Positions 49,540 to 59,671 are shown, numbered from the stretch's first letter. The stretch: DNA of 64,000 nucleotides from DASXUG01 sp036504995 (GCA_036504995.1 DASXUG010000001.1:124001-188000), one strand, 5' to 3'. Made by a program: numbers and translations. The notes: a model not told the origin generated them from the sequence alone.

Positions 49540-50481
49540 TTAATGCGCGTTAATAAAGCTCCGCTGCATTTCTATCCCCAATTGATTATTGGCGCGTATA
49601 AATGCCCCCAAAAACTCGTGCAAACCTTCTTTGTAGATTTCGCTCATTTTTCCGTAGTGCATTCTAGCGTGTAACTCACCTGCCAGTCGTCGGCACTCGT
49701 TGTCACGACGCCCTACTAGTTGATCTAAAATAGTGGTAATTTCACCATAACACGCATGTAGCGAGCGTGGCATATCTTCACGTAAAATTAATAATTCGGC
49801 AACACGCGCAGGCTCAATACTGTCACTAAACACCTTTTGATAGGCCTGAAAGGCGGAAACCGAGCGTAACAAGGCACTCCACTCATAGTAATCTACAGTA
49901 GAAGTCACTTCCTCACCATCAGTTAGCAGCAAATGGTATTTCACATCGAGAATACGCGCAGTGTTGTCGGCTCTCTCCATAAAAGTACCCAGCCGAACGA
50001 AGCGGAATGCATCGTCGCGCAACATCGTGCCAAAGCTAACGCCGCGAAATAAGTGTGAACGAGATTTCACCCAGTCACAAAACTCGTGTAAGCCACCTTT
50101 TGAGAAGTCTTTGCCAAAAAATTGGCTAAATTCTAACCATAGTGTATTGATGTTTTCCCATGTTTCAGTAGTCAGCGCCACTCTTACCGAGCGCGCGTTT
50201 TCACGGGCATGGTATAGACAATTATAGATGCTGGAGGGATTTTTTTCGCCCATAGCCAGAAACTGAATCACGTTACTGGCAGTGTACTCATCGTATTCGG
50301 CTTCAAACACATCAATCGTGCCCGAAATCTCCAATGCTGGCGTCCATAACGCAGCTTCGCTATCAGCGGCATTGGGCACGAGTGACATGTTATGAGTCAC
50401 ATCTAAGATACGTGCCATGTTTTCTGCACGTTCAATGTATCGCGCCATCCAATATAAATGATCTGCGGTGCGACTTAACAA
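49540..50481 (-). CDS. alpha-E domain protein (DUF403)
   Basis: A 313-residue, all-helical protein starting MLSRTADHLYWMARYIERAE, the diagnostic alpha-E opening with a second copy of the pattern at RLGTFMERADNTARILDVKY (about 168-187). The name comes from conserved helical ER/E motifs. No catalytic activity is known; it always accompanies ATP-grasp and transglutaminase genes, so it may be a partner or scaffold. It begins 76 bases after the ATP-grasp gene and ends 71 bases before the transglutaminase. Family secure, function unknown. Confidence 0.92.
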   Translation of the reverse strand: MLSRTADHLYWMARYIERAENMARILDVTHNMSLVPNAADSEAALWTPALEISGTIDVFEAEYDEYTASNVIQFLAMGEKNPSSIYNCLYHARENARSVRVALTTETWENINTLWLEFSQFFGKDFSKGGLHEFCDWVKSRSHLFRGVSFGTMLRDDAFRFVRLGTFMERADNTARILDVKYHLLLTDGEEVTSTVDYYEWSALLRSVSAFQAYQKVFSDSIEPARVAELLILREDMPRSLHACYGEITTILDQLVGRRDNECRRLAGELHARMHYGKMSEIYKEGLHEFLGAFIRANNQLGIEMQRSFINAH

Positions 50482-50557
50482 ATTAAATCTCCTTGTGTAC
50501 CCATTTTAGAAATAATCTATTTTGTAATTGGTATTGTAGTTTAGCGCCTAAAGATTG

Positions 50558-51991
<1,434 letters not shown>

Positions 51992-52221
51992 GCAAAGCCT
52001 GTGCCAGTTTATGAAAGTTATTTAAAGTCATTAGCTTACATTTTATATTGGGGAGATTATTCCACTTTCGCACCATAATAGTGCCATTTTCAAAATACCC
52101 TGCCTTAGATTGAGGCTTTTATTCAAAATTAACAAAGCCTGCTCGATGGAGTGAGGTTACCCGTATTTCGGCTTGAATTGACAATTATTTGCAAATTGAT
52201 TGAATTTCAATGAGTTAAAGG

Positions 52222-52251
52222 TTTACAAAAACAAGCAAAGTCTTTTAGAAT
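52222..52251 (+). promoter_or_regulatory. sigma-70-like promoter abutting the NlpC/P60 gene
   Basis: TTTACA at 52222-52227, 18 bases, and TAGAAT at 52246-52251. The ATG of the next gene is at 52259, only seven bases past the -10 box, so a transcript from here would begin at or next to the start codon. Confidence 0.55.
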
Positions 52252-52258
52252 CGGGTCT

Positions 52259-52819
52259 ATGAGAAAGTTACTACCGCAATTTTGTTTATTTTTTGGCTTG
52301 TGCATGGTTTGTATCAGCAGTTTTGCTGATGAGGCATCAGCTGGCAACGAGCCGCAACTAAGCGCTGAAAGCAGCGCTACGTGGTCAAGTACCGTACAAG
52401 AAGTTATGCTGAGCGCGATCAGCTTAAGTGGTATCAAATACAAATATGGCGGTGTAACTCCAGAAACTGGTTTTGATTGCAGTGGTTTTGTGCGCTATGT
52501 GTTTCAGCAAGCGGCCAATTTAACTTTACCTCATGGCGCGCGTGCGTTAAGTCAATTGGGTCAAACGGTGGCGCAGGATAATCTGCAACCAGGGGATTTG
52601 GTATTTTTCAATACATTAAAGTCTTCGTTCTCACATGTGGGCATTTATTTAGGCAATAATCGATTTATTCACTCACCTAGTCCCGGCCAATCTGTATCGA
52701 TTATGAGTATGAATGATAGCTATTGGTCCAAGCGCTTTAATGGTGCAAGGCGTATTACATCATCTCAGAGTGGGACCCTGTCAATTAAAGAGCTCACTCA
52801 GCCTACGCCTGCTGAATAG
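52259..52819 (+). CDS. NlpC/P60 family peptidoglycan endopeptidase
   Basis: A 186-residue exported protein. The signal peptide spans about 1-23 (LLPQFCLFFGLCMVCISSFA), and the catalytic domain about 55-165. Catalytic Cys is in TGFDCSGFVRYVFQQA, His in SHVGIYLGNNRFIHSP, and the LPHGARALSQLG and LQPGDLVFF segments are typical of C40 peptidases that cut between D-glutamyl and diamino-acid residues of the wall stem peptide. It is a single gene with no clear ribosome-binding site and a promoter touching its start. It converges with the SelW-like gene, only three bases apart. Confidence 0.93.
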   Translation: MRKLLPQFCLFFGLCMVCISSFADEASAGNEPQLSAESSATWSSTVQEVMLSAISLSGIKYKYGGVTPETGFDCSGFVRYVFQQAANLTLPHGARALSQLGQTVAQDNLQPGDLVFFNTLKSSFSHVGIYLGNNRFIHSPSPGQSVSIMSMNDSYWSKRFNGARRITSSQSGTLSIKELTQPTPAE

Positions 52820-52822
52820 ACT

Positions 52823-53107
52823 TTAATCTTTTTTTACATCGCTGTGCCCAAGTGGGCGTAGTGGGTCAATTACATCGCGAATCAATTGTTTTAACTCTTT
52901 GGACTCAGGAAATCTTTCTGCCTGCTTGCGCGAAAATAAGATTTCATTATTTAATCGTACTTCGAAAATACCCCCTGTGCCAGGTTTGAGTGTGAGCGCA
53001 GCAATATCGCCCTCAAACGTGGTGAGCAGCTCTTGCGCCATCCATGCAGCGCGTAGCAGCCATCGACACTGGGTACAGTATTCAATTTCTACATGATGAT
53101 TTGACAT
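52823..53107 (-). CDS. SelT/SelW/SelH (Rdx) family protein
   Basis: A 94-residue thioredoxin-like protein. The redox motif is CTQC in EIEYCTQCRWLLRAAWMAQE (residues about 8-28), where the second Cys replaces the selenocysteine of animal SelW. LKPGTGGIFEVRLNNEILFSR (about 43-63) is the conserved TGGxFEV strand region, and KELKQLIRDVIDPLRPLGH ends the fold. A role in thiol redox is inferred; the physiological partner is not known. Convergent with the NlpC/P60 gene and divergent from ctpA. Family secure. Confidence 0.92.
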   Translation of the reverse strand: MSNHHVEIEYCTQCRWLLRAAWMAQELLTTFEGDIAALTLKPGTGGIFEVRLNNEILFSRKQAERFPESKELKQLIRDVIDPLRPLGHSDVKKD

Positions 53108-53353
53108 GGCTAAACTTTCTTAACATAGGCAATTGCGACATAACTTATACAATGTTGTCCGATATAAGTCTTCAATCGCCTTTGCAACTATATTTTAACT
53201 AGTGGAAAATGAAACTATTGTTATAATCTTTGTCTTAGATTCATTCGTTAGTTTTAATGCAATAAACAAACAAAACCTTTATAAGCAGCAACTTTAACCC
53301 AAGTAGACAACTCAAGTAAACTTAGCCGTCATCCCTCTAGGAATCATTATTAC

Positions 53354-54778
53354 ATGCGCACAAAATTCGAAAAAATTGGCTTAGTCACTGTTGGCGCAGT
53401 GTTAGGCGTTATGCTGAGCTTTAATTACTCTGCAATTGCAGAAAAAGCTGGGCTCGCTGAAAAAGAAGTCACAAAAACACAATTACCTATTGATGAGTTA
53501 CGCGCGTTTTCTGAAATTTTTGCCAAAATTAAAAGTGATTATGTCGAGCCAGTTGAGGACAAAAAGCTGCTTAACGATGCCATCAATGGCATGGTGACTG
53601 GTCTTGACCCGCACTCTTCTTATTTGGATGTGGATGGATTTAAAGATTTGCAGGCTGGCACACAAGGCGAATTTGGTGGTTTAGGTATTGAAGTTGGTAT
53701 GGAAGATGGTTTTGTAAAAGTGGTTTCACCTATTGAAGATACGCCAGCCTATAAAGCAGGGATCAAGAGTGGTGACTTCATTATTCAGTTAGATGACACC
53801 CCAGTGAAGGGCATGGCTTTAAACGATGCGGTGAAGCGCATGCGTGGTAAAGCCAATACGCCGATTAAGCTTACGATTTTACGCAAGGGCGAGGCTAAGC
53901 CATTAGTATTTACCTTGATGCGTGCCGTGATTAAAACGCAAAGTGTTAAATATAAGCTAACAGAAAATGGCTATCCTTATGTACGTATTACCCAGTTCCA
54001 AGAGCACACGGGCGAAGATTTAGCCAAAGCACTTAAAGATTTGCGCGAGCAGAACAAAGCGCCATTTAAAGGCATTATTTTAGATCTGCGTAACAATCCG
54101 GGTGGGTTGCTGAATGCGGCGGTAGGGGTTTCGGCGACATTTTTACCTAAAGACAGCCTTGTGGTCTACACAGAAGGTCGTACTGAAGACGCAAAAATGC
54201 ACTTAACTGCAAACCCAGAAAATTATTTGCGTGGGCCAAACAGTGTGGACTACCTTAAAGATATTCCAGCTGAGTTAAAAACCATTCCTATGGTGGTGCT
54301 TGTGAATGGTGGGTCTGCTTCTGCCTCTGAAATTGTATCGGGCGCACTGCAAGATTTAAAACGTGCCGTGATTATGGGTACGCAAAGCTTTGGTAAAGGT
54401 TCTGTACAAACCATTCTTCCACTTAATAATGGTACGGCGATTAAACTTACTACCGCACGTTATTTTACGCCGAATGGTCGTTCAATTCAGGCTAAAGGGA
54501 TAGTGCCGGATATTGTAGTGGAAGAGGGTACGGTGAACACGATTGACCAAAGTGGTGGTTTGCGTGAAGCCGATTTAACTGGACATTTGTCTAATCCTAA
54601 AGATAGTGAAGCCCCCGCCAAGCGTGTGGTTGATGAGTCTAAAGATAAAGCATCTGATAAAGCAGATGACAAAAAAACTGACGATAAAAAACCAACTGAG
54701 CCAGGCTCAAAAAATGATTATCAGTTTAATCAAGCGCTGAACTTACTCAAAGGCCTGCAAATTCTGCAGCAGAAGTAA
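53354..54778 (+). CDS. ctpA: C-terminal processing protease (S41)
   Basis: A 474-residue periplasmic protease. N-terminal signal/anchor at about 8-30 (KIGLVTVGAVLGVMLSF), a PDZ domain at about 100-185 (GEFGGLGIEVGMEDGFVKVV), and an S41 core at about 190-390. Catalytic Ser is in NGGSASASEIVSGALQD and Lys in GTQSFGKGSVQTILPL. A Lys/Asp-rich low-complexity linker (DESKDKASDKADDKKTDDKK, about 425-445) lies before the C-terminal end. Such proteases trim or degrade envelope proteins and wall hydrolases. Its stop is 11 bases before coq7, so they are likely co-transcribed. Secure family call. Confidence 0.95.
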   Translation: MRTKFEKIGLVTVGAVLGVMLSFNYSAIAEKAGLAEKEVTKTQLPIDELRAFSEIFAKIKSDYVEPVEDKKLLNDAINGMVTGLDPHSSYLDVDGFKDLQAGTQGEFGGLGIEVGMEDGFVKVVSPIEDTPAYKAGIKSGDFIIQLDDTPVKGMALNDAVKRMRGKANTPIKLTILRKGEAKPLVFTLMRAVIKTQSVKYKLTENGYPYVRITQFQEHTGEDLAKALKDLREQNKAPFKGIILDLRNNPGGLLNAAVGVSATFLPKDSLVVYTEGRTEDAKMHLTANPENYLRGPNSVDYLKDIPAELKTIPMVVLVNGGSASASEIVSGALQDLKRAVIMGTQSFGKGSVQTILPLNNGTAIKLTTARYFTPNGRSIQAKGIVPDIVVEEGTVNTIDQSGGLREADLTGHLSNPKDSEAPAKRVVDESKDKASDKADDKKTDDKKPTEPGSKNDYQFNQALNLLKGLQILQQK

Positions 54779-54789
54779 TAGGAGTCATC

Positions 54790-55410
54790 ATGTTAGACCG
54801 TCTGATTATTGAGTTTGATAAAGGCTTGCGTACCGTGGGTGCGCAAGCACACAGTCGCCGTGCGCATCCTGATGCGACGATACAAGACTCAGCACTTGAG
54901 CCTGCCGATAAACGCCATATCGCAGCGTTAATGCGCATTAATCATTGTGGCGAGGTATGCGCACAGGCTTTATATAACGGACAGTCTTTCACTTCGCGTA
55001 ACCCAGCTACCGTTGCGGCTTTGCAGCAGGCCTCAGCCGAAGAAACAGAGCATCTAGCGTGGTGCGAAAAGCGTATTGCAGAGTTGGGTGGCAGAAAAAG
55101 TGTGTTAAATCCATTATGGTATGCAGGCTCATTTGCACTAGGCTCGGTTGCAGGGGCTTTGGGGGATAAGTGGAATTTGGGCTTTTTAGCTGAAACAGAG
55201 CGTCAAGTCGGTAAGCATCTGAAAAGTCATTTAGATCAACTCCCCGAGCAGGATAACAAAAGTCGTGCAATTTTGGAGCAAATGTACGTGGATGAAACGC
55301 ATCACGCTGAAACGGCTATTCAGCATGGCGGTGCTGATTTGCCCAAGCCTGTCAAAGCCATCATGGCGCTCATGTCTAAAGTAATGACAAGCACTGCTTA
55401 TCGCATTTAA
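54790..55410 (+). CDS. coq7: demethoxyubiquinone hydroxylase
   Basis: A 206-residue di-iron enzyme catalysing the C6 hydroxylation step in ubiquinone synthesis. Metal ligands are seen in INHCGEVCAQALYNGQ (Glu), AEETEHLAWCEKRI (ExxH, about 85-100) and VDETHHAETAIQHGG (ExxH, near 175). GALGDKWNLGFLAETERQV is typical of the family. TAGGAG precedes the ATG. It sits directly after ctpA with no obvious functional link. Coq7-type enzymes are common in betaproteobacteria in place of UbiF. Secure. Confidence 0.95.
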   Translation: MLDRLIIEFDKGLRTVGAQAHSRRAHPDATIQDSALEPADKRHIAALMRINHCGEVCAQALYNGQSFTSRNPATVAALQQASAEETEHLAWCEKRIAELGGRKSVLNPLWYAGSFALGSVAGALGDKWNLGFLAETERQVGKHLKSHLDQLPEQDNKSRAILEQMYVDETHHAETAIQHGGADLPKPVKAIMALMSKVMTSTAYRI

Positions 55411-55427
55411 TCTAAGCTAGTTCAAGC

Positions 55428-55478
55428 GCTCGTCCAAGATCGGCTGCTTAAGCCGTCGCCGATTGAGCACCCTATTTT
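55428..55478 (+). terminator. possible terminator after coq7
   Basis: ATCGGC (55439-55444) with GCCGAT (55458-55463) and outer GCTC/GAGC (55428-55431, 55465-55468), followed after ACCCTA by TTTT. Inner GGCT/AGCC offers an alternative stem. Weak T-tract, hence modest confidence. Confidence 0.4.
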
Positions 55479-55503
55479 AACCACTCGTAAATTAAAAAAC
55501 TGT

Positions 55504-55821
55504 ATGAAAAAATTTAATGAAATTCTGCCAACACTCGAAACTGTTGATCATGTAAAGGCATTAGAGCTTGTAGATGCTCAGGGTAAGGTTGTTGCTTTAA
55601 TCGAGAATAAACCAGGCAGCGCGGGCTCTGTGCGCGTGTATTATCATCTGTTGCAGCAATTTGGTGCTATTAATGTAACGGCAGCAAACGCAGGTTTAGC
55701 ACTTTATGCGGAACATACAGAAGACGCAAAACTTAACCTAGGTAAACATCCTAATATCGATCGCTTGTTTGAGGTGGTTGAGTCTGGCGCAGCGCTTGGC
55801 GTTAAGGTGCTGGCTAGTTAA
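55504..55821 (+). CDS. DUF2322-like hypothetical protein
   Basis: A 105-residue soluble protein with alternating strands and helices: LELVDAQGKVVALIENKPGS near the start, then VRVYYHLLQQFGAINVTAAN, and HTEDAKLNLGKHPNIDRLFE. It looks to me like the DUF2322 family, known from betaproteobacteria with no assigned function; the match is from memory of the pattern. It has no signal peptide or cysteine. The ATG follows an AT-rich stretch without a clear ribosome-binding site. It is convergent with the pseudopilin operon, 22 bases apart. Confidence 0.7.
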   Translation: MKKFNEILPTLETVDHVKALELVDAQGKVVALIENKPGSAGSVRVYYHLLQQFGAINVTAANAGLALYAEHTEDAKLNLGKHPNIDRLFEVVESGAALGVKVLAS

Positions 55822-55843
55822 CTACAGCATCAATAGCGCTCAT

Positions 55844-56419
55844 TTACTGCTGTATTTCAGTTGGCTGTAGTGTTTGAGCGCTAGGCTCTCCATCTTGTGG
55901 CGGGCTTGCCAGTGAGTTCGCGTTGTTAGGACTAAATACAAACTTCCAGCTTGAGTAGGTTTTTGCATCACCATCAGCGCTCGCGTCTAACGCAAAACGA
56001 GTGTCTTCTTGCGTCATCATCGGAGCGTCTTGAGAAAGGCTATAAACACCACTTATCTGGCCTTGCCCATCACGCAGCAAGCCCCATTCGTCAGTTTCAG
56101 TGATCGGGTCACGATACAGCTTACGTAGATGGTGTTGTACGCTGAGTGAACGTTTATCCTCTAATAAATCCTCAAGTTTTAAGGGTAGTTGTTTAATGCC
56201 GTTGGGGGACTTTTGATAATAGCTGGCGATAGCATTACGGTATTGCTGCCCTACAAATAGTAACTCTGCCTCGCGTTCGCGTTGTATCGTAGTGGCGATA
56301 TTTTCCGAGGCGATGGTGAGGCTAAGCAGTAAAGCGAATACAAATCCCAATACCAGCAAATAGGTGAAGCCTGCTTGCTTGCAATTGGTGTGTTTACCAG
56401 ACGTTGTAGGGCGTACCAT
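55844..56419 (-). CDS. type II secretion-like minor pseudopilin (third)
   Basis: A 191-residue protein with a long basic leader and prepilin-like cleavage site QAG|FTYLLVLGFVFALLLSL (about residues 15-34). The usual Glu at position +5 is replaced by Leu, a feature of GspK/GspX-type minor pseudopilins. The body has IQREREAELLFVGQQYRNAI and YQKSPNGIKQLP, like GspG/GspH-like proteins of related clusters. The C-terminal 40 residues are Asn/Ser/Pro/Gln-rich. The start ATG is forced, because no other start codon precedes the cleavage site, and it overlaps the previous gene by 26 bases. Last gene of the operon. Confidence 0.85.
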   Translation of the reverse strand: MVRPTTSGKHTNCKQAGFTYLLVLGFVFALLLSLTIASENIATTIQREREAELLFVGQQYRNAIASYYQKSPNGIKQLPLKLEDLLEDKRSLSVQHHLRKLYRDPITETDEWGLLRDGQGQISGVYSLSQDAPMMTQEDTRFALDASADGDAKTYSSWKFVFSPNNANSLASPPQDGEPSAQTLQPTEIQQ

Positions 56420-56798
56420 CGCTGGCGATTTCGTTTGAGCCGCTGTGTAAATCGTACACGCGTTGTGAATAGTCTGGTGGAGTGATAATCAGCCATGTAT
56501 CCGCGCGCTCTGTGATGGGGTCAACAGGAATGGCGCGCAGGTAACGATAACTCACCAAATCATCCAAACTGGCTGGATACATGCCCTTATCTGCATGGAA
56601 ATGATCAATAGCGGTGCGCATGGTGGCGAGGTCTTCATGTAACACGGCTTCTTTAGCGCGCTTTAAGCCATCGAAGTAGCGCGGCAGGGCGATGGAAAGC
56701 AGCAGTGATAAGATTGCCATCACGACAGCGAGCTCAATAAAGGTAAAGCCTTTTGCTTGCGCTTTGTTGGGTTTACCAGAGCTTATAGGGGATGCCAT
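56394..56798 (-). CDS. GspG-like pseudopilin (second)
   Basis: A 134-residue protein with leader MASPISSGKPNKAQAKG and cleavage before FTFIELAVVMAILSLLLSI, Glu at +5 present. The C-terminal domain has YFDGLKRAKEAVLHEDLATM and the GspG-type DKGMYPASLDDLVSYRYLRAIPVDP segment, ending GTPYNVW. It should be processed by a prepilin peptidase (none in this window) and assembled into a short pseudopilus. It begins 26 bases inside the preceding pseudopilin gene and its own end holds the start of the next, a repeated junction. Major-pseudopilin role is inferred. Confidence 0.9.
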   Translation of the reverse strand: MASPISSGKPNKAQAKGFTFIELAVVMAILSLLLSIALPRYFDGLKRAKEAVLHEDLATMRTAIDHFHADKGMYPASLDDLVSYRYLRAIPVDPITERADTWLIITPPDYSQRVYDLHSGSNEIASDGTPYNVW

Positions 56799-57255
56799 TT
56801 AAGCCTTTCTCATTGCTCGTGGAAAACACATCAAACACATCCGCGCCTTCGCGTGGGTTATCTGGTTCGCTGTCATAGCTGCGTTTTCCCCAAGTATCCT
56901 CGGGTTTGTCAGCTGAACCTTGGTACATGGGGTCAGCGGGGATTTTGCGCATAAAATACATTTTCTTCTTTTGTGGATCAGTATCATCGGGGATGCCGAC
57001 AATCAAATCTTCTAGTTTTTTTGGGTAGCCTGAATCCCCAGCAATTTGTAGGATGCGACCCTCATCATAGGCTTTCTTATAAGCATCTATACCCGTGCGG
57101 ATTTCACGCAGATTTCTGTGTAATTCCATTTCTTTTTGGCGGGTAATGGTGTTTTCTAAATAAGGGCTGGCCGCTGTGGCGAGTAAGGCCAAAATCGCCA
57201 CCGAAATCACGAGCTCAATATAAGAAAACCCTAGCTGCAAAAAGCGTGACCGCAC
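56773..57255 (-). CDS. GspG-like pseudopilin (first)
   Basis: A 160-residue protein with short leader MRSRFLQLG and cleavage before FSYIELVISVAILALLATA; Glu +5 is present. The body has LENTITRQKEMELHRNLREI, AYDEGRILQIAGDSGYPKKL and a PADPMYQG motif, ending GIPYKLW. GTG 57255 is the start, 9 bases after the secretin stop. The C-terminal region is acidic with possible calcium-type Asp clusters (DDTDP, DSEPDNPREGAD), as in GspG proteins. It resembles the next pseudopilin in layout, consistent with tandem duplication. Confidence 0.9.
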   Translation of the reverse strand: MRSRFLQLGFSYIELVISVAILALLATAASPYLENTITRQKEMELHRNLREIRTGIDAYKKAYDEGRILQIAGDSGYPKKLEDLIVGIPDDTDPQKKKMYFMRKIPADPMYQGSADKPEDTWGKRSYDSEPDNPREGADVFDVFSTSNEKGLNGIPYKLW

Positions 57256-57264
57256 GTTTAATGC

Positions 57265-59139
57265 CTATTGCTCATCAGATTTTTTTGCAGGAGTATCACC
57301 ACCCAAGCCATTGCCTAGAGAAAACCCTGGGGGAATTGGCACATTGAGGCTTTGCGGTTTGCTGTCTTGGTTACTTGGTGCAGCTGCTGGCGCTGGTTTG
57401 GGTACAAAGAATGGCACCCCTCCTGCGCCAAAGTTGGGGGTGACCGAGCGTTTACCCGTTTGTGACTCGCTGCCTATCCAATATTCAGTTTGGCTGGCGT
57501 TATTTGTCTTACGCTCTCTAATAATATGCGGGGTAATGGAGAGTACGATTTCCGTTTTAGATTTGTCATCTTTTTGTTTGGAGAATAGTTTGCCAAGTAA
57601 GGGCAAGCTACTAATCCCTGGAATTTTATCGACATTTTTGCGATCTTGGTCATCAATCAAACCCGCTAAAATCTGGGTCTCCCCATCATGCAAACGTAGT
57701 TGTGTGCTGGCACTGCGGGTGCCCACTCTGAATGCGGTGCTTTGTCCGTTGGTAATGGCATCGCCAATCGATCCAACATTCAGATTAATCTTGATGGTGA
57801 CATCCCCGCTTGCGCTGATGTTAGGTTCTGCCTCTAGCTTCAACCCTGCATCAATATACTGGATGGTTTGCGACGATACCCCAGTGGATGAAATATTGGC
57901 AGTAAAGACTGGCACTCTTTCGCCAATATGAATTTTTGCTATATCTTTGTTTTTAACGCGAATGCGTGGATTAGCCAGTAAATTCACATCTGAATTATTA
58001 GCGCTAAAACTCAAGCCTAACTGGCTGTTAATCACCGCTGGCGTATTGTTGAGCTGGCTGAAGGTGATGCCGCCAGTAGGGAAGGGGACATCGATACTCG
58101 TTGGCACCTTAACGCCCAAATCTTGTAATTTTGAACGCTTAACTTCTAATACTTCCATCTCCAGCATAACTTCTGGGTCTGGTATATCGAGCGAGTTGAT
58201 AATTTTTTCTGCCAAGGAGAGTACCTCGGGTGAGTCCTTAATCATCAGGCCATTTAACCGCGTATCTACTTCTACTTGTTTAAGGTTAAGCATGCTGCGC
58301 AGGGTTGAGCTCACCTGCTTGGCGTCAGCAAAATCTAAAGTAAAATTGCGCACAGACAAATCTTTATAATCACGTTGGTGCAACACATCGTTCACATAAA
58401 TAATGGCTGAATTTTCGCTGAGCACCTTTTTTTCCAGCTGATTGGTTTGCAGCAGCAAATCTAACGCGTCATTAAACACCATGCTTTCCACATAGATGGT
58501 GGCTTTTTGATCGCTCGGCACGTCTTTATCTAAAATAAAATTAATGTGTGTGGTTTTGGATAAGGCCTCAAAAATCATTTTTAAACTGACATCTCTAAAT
58601 TGCATGGTAACGGGGTTTTTATACACCAGTTTTTTATGCGATTTTTCTTGTGCGACGGCTTCTTGTTTTTTGACTAACGTTTCGTATAAAGGCTTGGCAA
58701 TAGGGTGGTCTGGGCGCTCTAATAAAATTTCATGTAATGTTGCTTTTGCGATTTCATCATCGGCATCTGAAACACCTATATGCTTTTGTGCATCGGCTAG
58801 CAACACTAAATGATGGCGAGCCAAGCCCACGTTGCGCAGGCCTTCTTCTGCGCGTAGATTGCCCTCGTCATAGGCGGCCAATTCTTTATAGATGGTTTCT
58901 AGCTTATCTAAATCTTCCGTTTGCCACGCTTGCTCAGCTTGGCTGAGATACGCATTTACTTTGGCTTCATGCGCTTTTACAGTGGCAATGCGGGCAGAAG
59001 CTTCAGTGGCTTTGTTAGCGCGTGGCAACTCTTTTACTGATTTTACTTCGTCTTTTGAGAGGCTATTAGTCGTATCACAAGCCGCTAAGCTCAGACTGAT
59101 AAGCGAAATAAATAAATGTCGATTAAATCTAGTTTGCAT
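57265..59139 (-). CDS. secretin (GspD/MshL-like), outer-membrane lipoprotein
   Basis: A 624-residue protein. The signal peptide ends in lipobox LAAC (about residue 20), so it is lipid-anchored without need of a pilotin. Residues 45-170 are helical, TPR-like (LSQAEQAWQTEDLDKLETIY). An STN-type domain follows (about 180-260, LKMIFEALSKTTHINFILDK), then a NolW/N1 module (VRNFTLDFADAKQVSSTLRS) and the secretin barrel (about 330-545, with LLGKLFSKQKDDKSKTEIVLSI shown in part). A Pro/Ala-rich tail is last. It forms the outer-membrane ring of the machine. Its start overlaps the preceding gene. Confidence 0.92.
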   Translation of the reverse strand: MQTRFNRHLFISLISLSLAACDTTNSLSKDEVKSVKELPRANKATEASARIATVKAHEAKVNAYLSQAEQAWQTEDLDKLETIYKELAAYDEGNLRAEEGLRNVGLARHHLVLLADAQKHIGVSDADDEIAKATLHEILLERPDHPIAKPLYETLVKKQEAVAQEKSHKKLVYKNPVTMQFRDVSLKMIFEALSKTTHINFILDKDVPSDQKATIYVESMVFNDALDLLLQTNQLEKKVLSENSAIIYVNDVLHQRDYKDLSVRNFTLDFADAKQVSSTLRSMLNLKQVEVDTRLNGLMIKDSPEVLSLAEKIINSLDIPDPEVMLEMEVLEVKRSKLQDLGVKVPTSIDVPFPTGGITFSQLNNTPAVINSQLGLSFSANNSDVNLLANPRIRVKNKDIAKIHIGERVPVFTANISSTGVSSQTIQYIDAGLKLEAEPNISASGDVTIKINLNVGSIGDAITNGQSTAFRVGTRSASTQLRLHDGETQILAGLIDDQDRKNVDKIPGISSLPLLGKLFSKQKDDKSKTEIVLSITPHIIRERKTNNASQTEYWIGSESQTGKRSVTPNFGAGGVPFFVPKPAPAAAPSNQDSKPQSLNVPIPPGFSLGNGLGGDTPAKKSDEQ

Positions 59140-59671
59140 CGTTCACCACCATGGTTTGCGTTATTTTCATTGGCAAATATAAAAACTGAAATTGCATGCT
59201 GCCCCCGATTTTGTTGGCCGATATAAGTTGATAGCCGCCTAAAATATCCCCGATTTTTAATACGGCCACGTCATCTGAATAATTGACGATTAACTTGCTC
59301 ACACCTTGCTCCTGTAGCATGCCTATGAATTCAAATGGCAGTGGTGGCGCAACGGGTTTAATAGGTTTGCTCTGCGCTAATGCAGTGCTGACTTGAATAG
59401 TTTTTTTAGCCGTTGCGAAAAGATTAGAGATGTCGCCCGAGCTCGCCTCACGTGTGGCCAAGGAGAAATCTTCTAGGGCACTATCGGCCTGTGCTGGGAC
59501 GGCCTGTACTGGGACGCTAGTGCTGGGTTTTGCGTATAGGCCTGATTGCGTGTCGTTTGTGCTTTCTGCGCTGGCTTGCTCTTCTTGATGCGTTTGCCAT
59601 GTGAGCCATAACGTGAGCGCTAAAGCGAGTGTCCACAAGGCATTGCGTTTAGTCAGGTAAGTTTGCATCAT
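59129..59671 (-). CDS. GspC/PilP-like secretion protein
   Basis: A 180-residue protein with one membrane helix at about 10-26 (ALWTLALALTLWLTW), a Ser/Ala-rich periplasmic linker, and a C-terminal small beta domain (about 108-175, PLPFEFIGMLQEQGVSKLIV; VAVLKIGDILGGYQLISANK). That domain is like the HR/PilP domain that links inner-membrane assembly to the secretin. It overlaps the previous gene by four bases (ATGA) and the secretin by eleven. Identification is by position, size and layout; sequence similarity is weak. Confidence 0.75.
   Translation of the reverse strand: MMQTYLTKRNALWTLALALTLWLTWQTHQEEQASAESTNDTQSGLYAKPSTSVPVQAVPAQADSALEDFSLATREASSGDISNLFATAKKTIQVSTALAQSKPIKPVAPPLPFEFIGMLQEQGVSKLIVNYSDDVAVLKIGDILGGYQLISANKIGGSMQFQFLYLPMKITQTMVVNDAN

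Noticed and set aside
52823..53107. Selenoprotein (UGA read as selenocysteine) in the SelW-like gene
   Set aside because: The redox motif is Cys-Thr-Gln-Cys with ordinary codons; no in-frame UGA.
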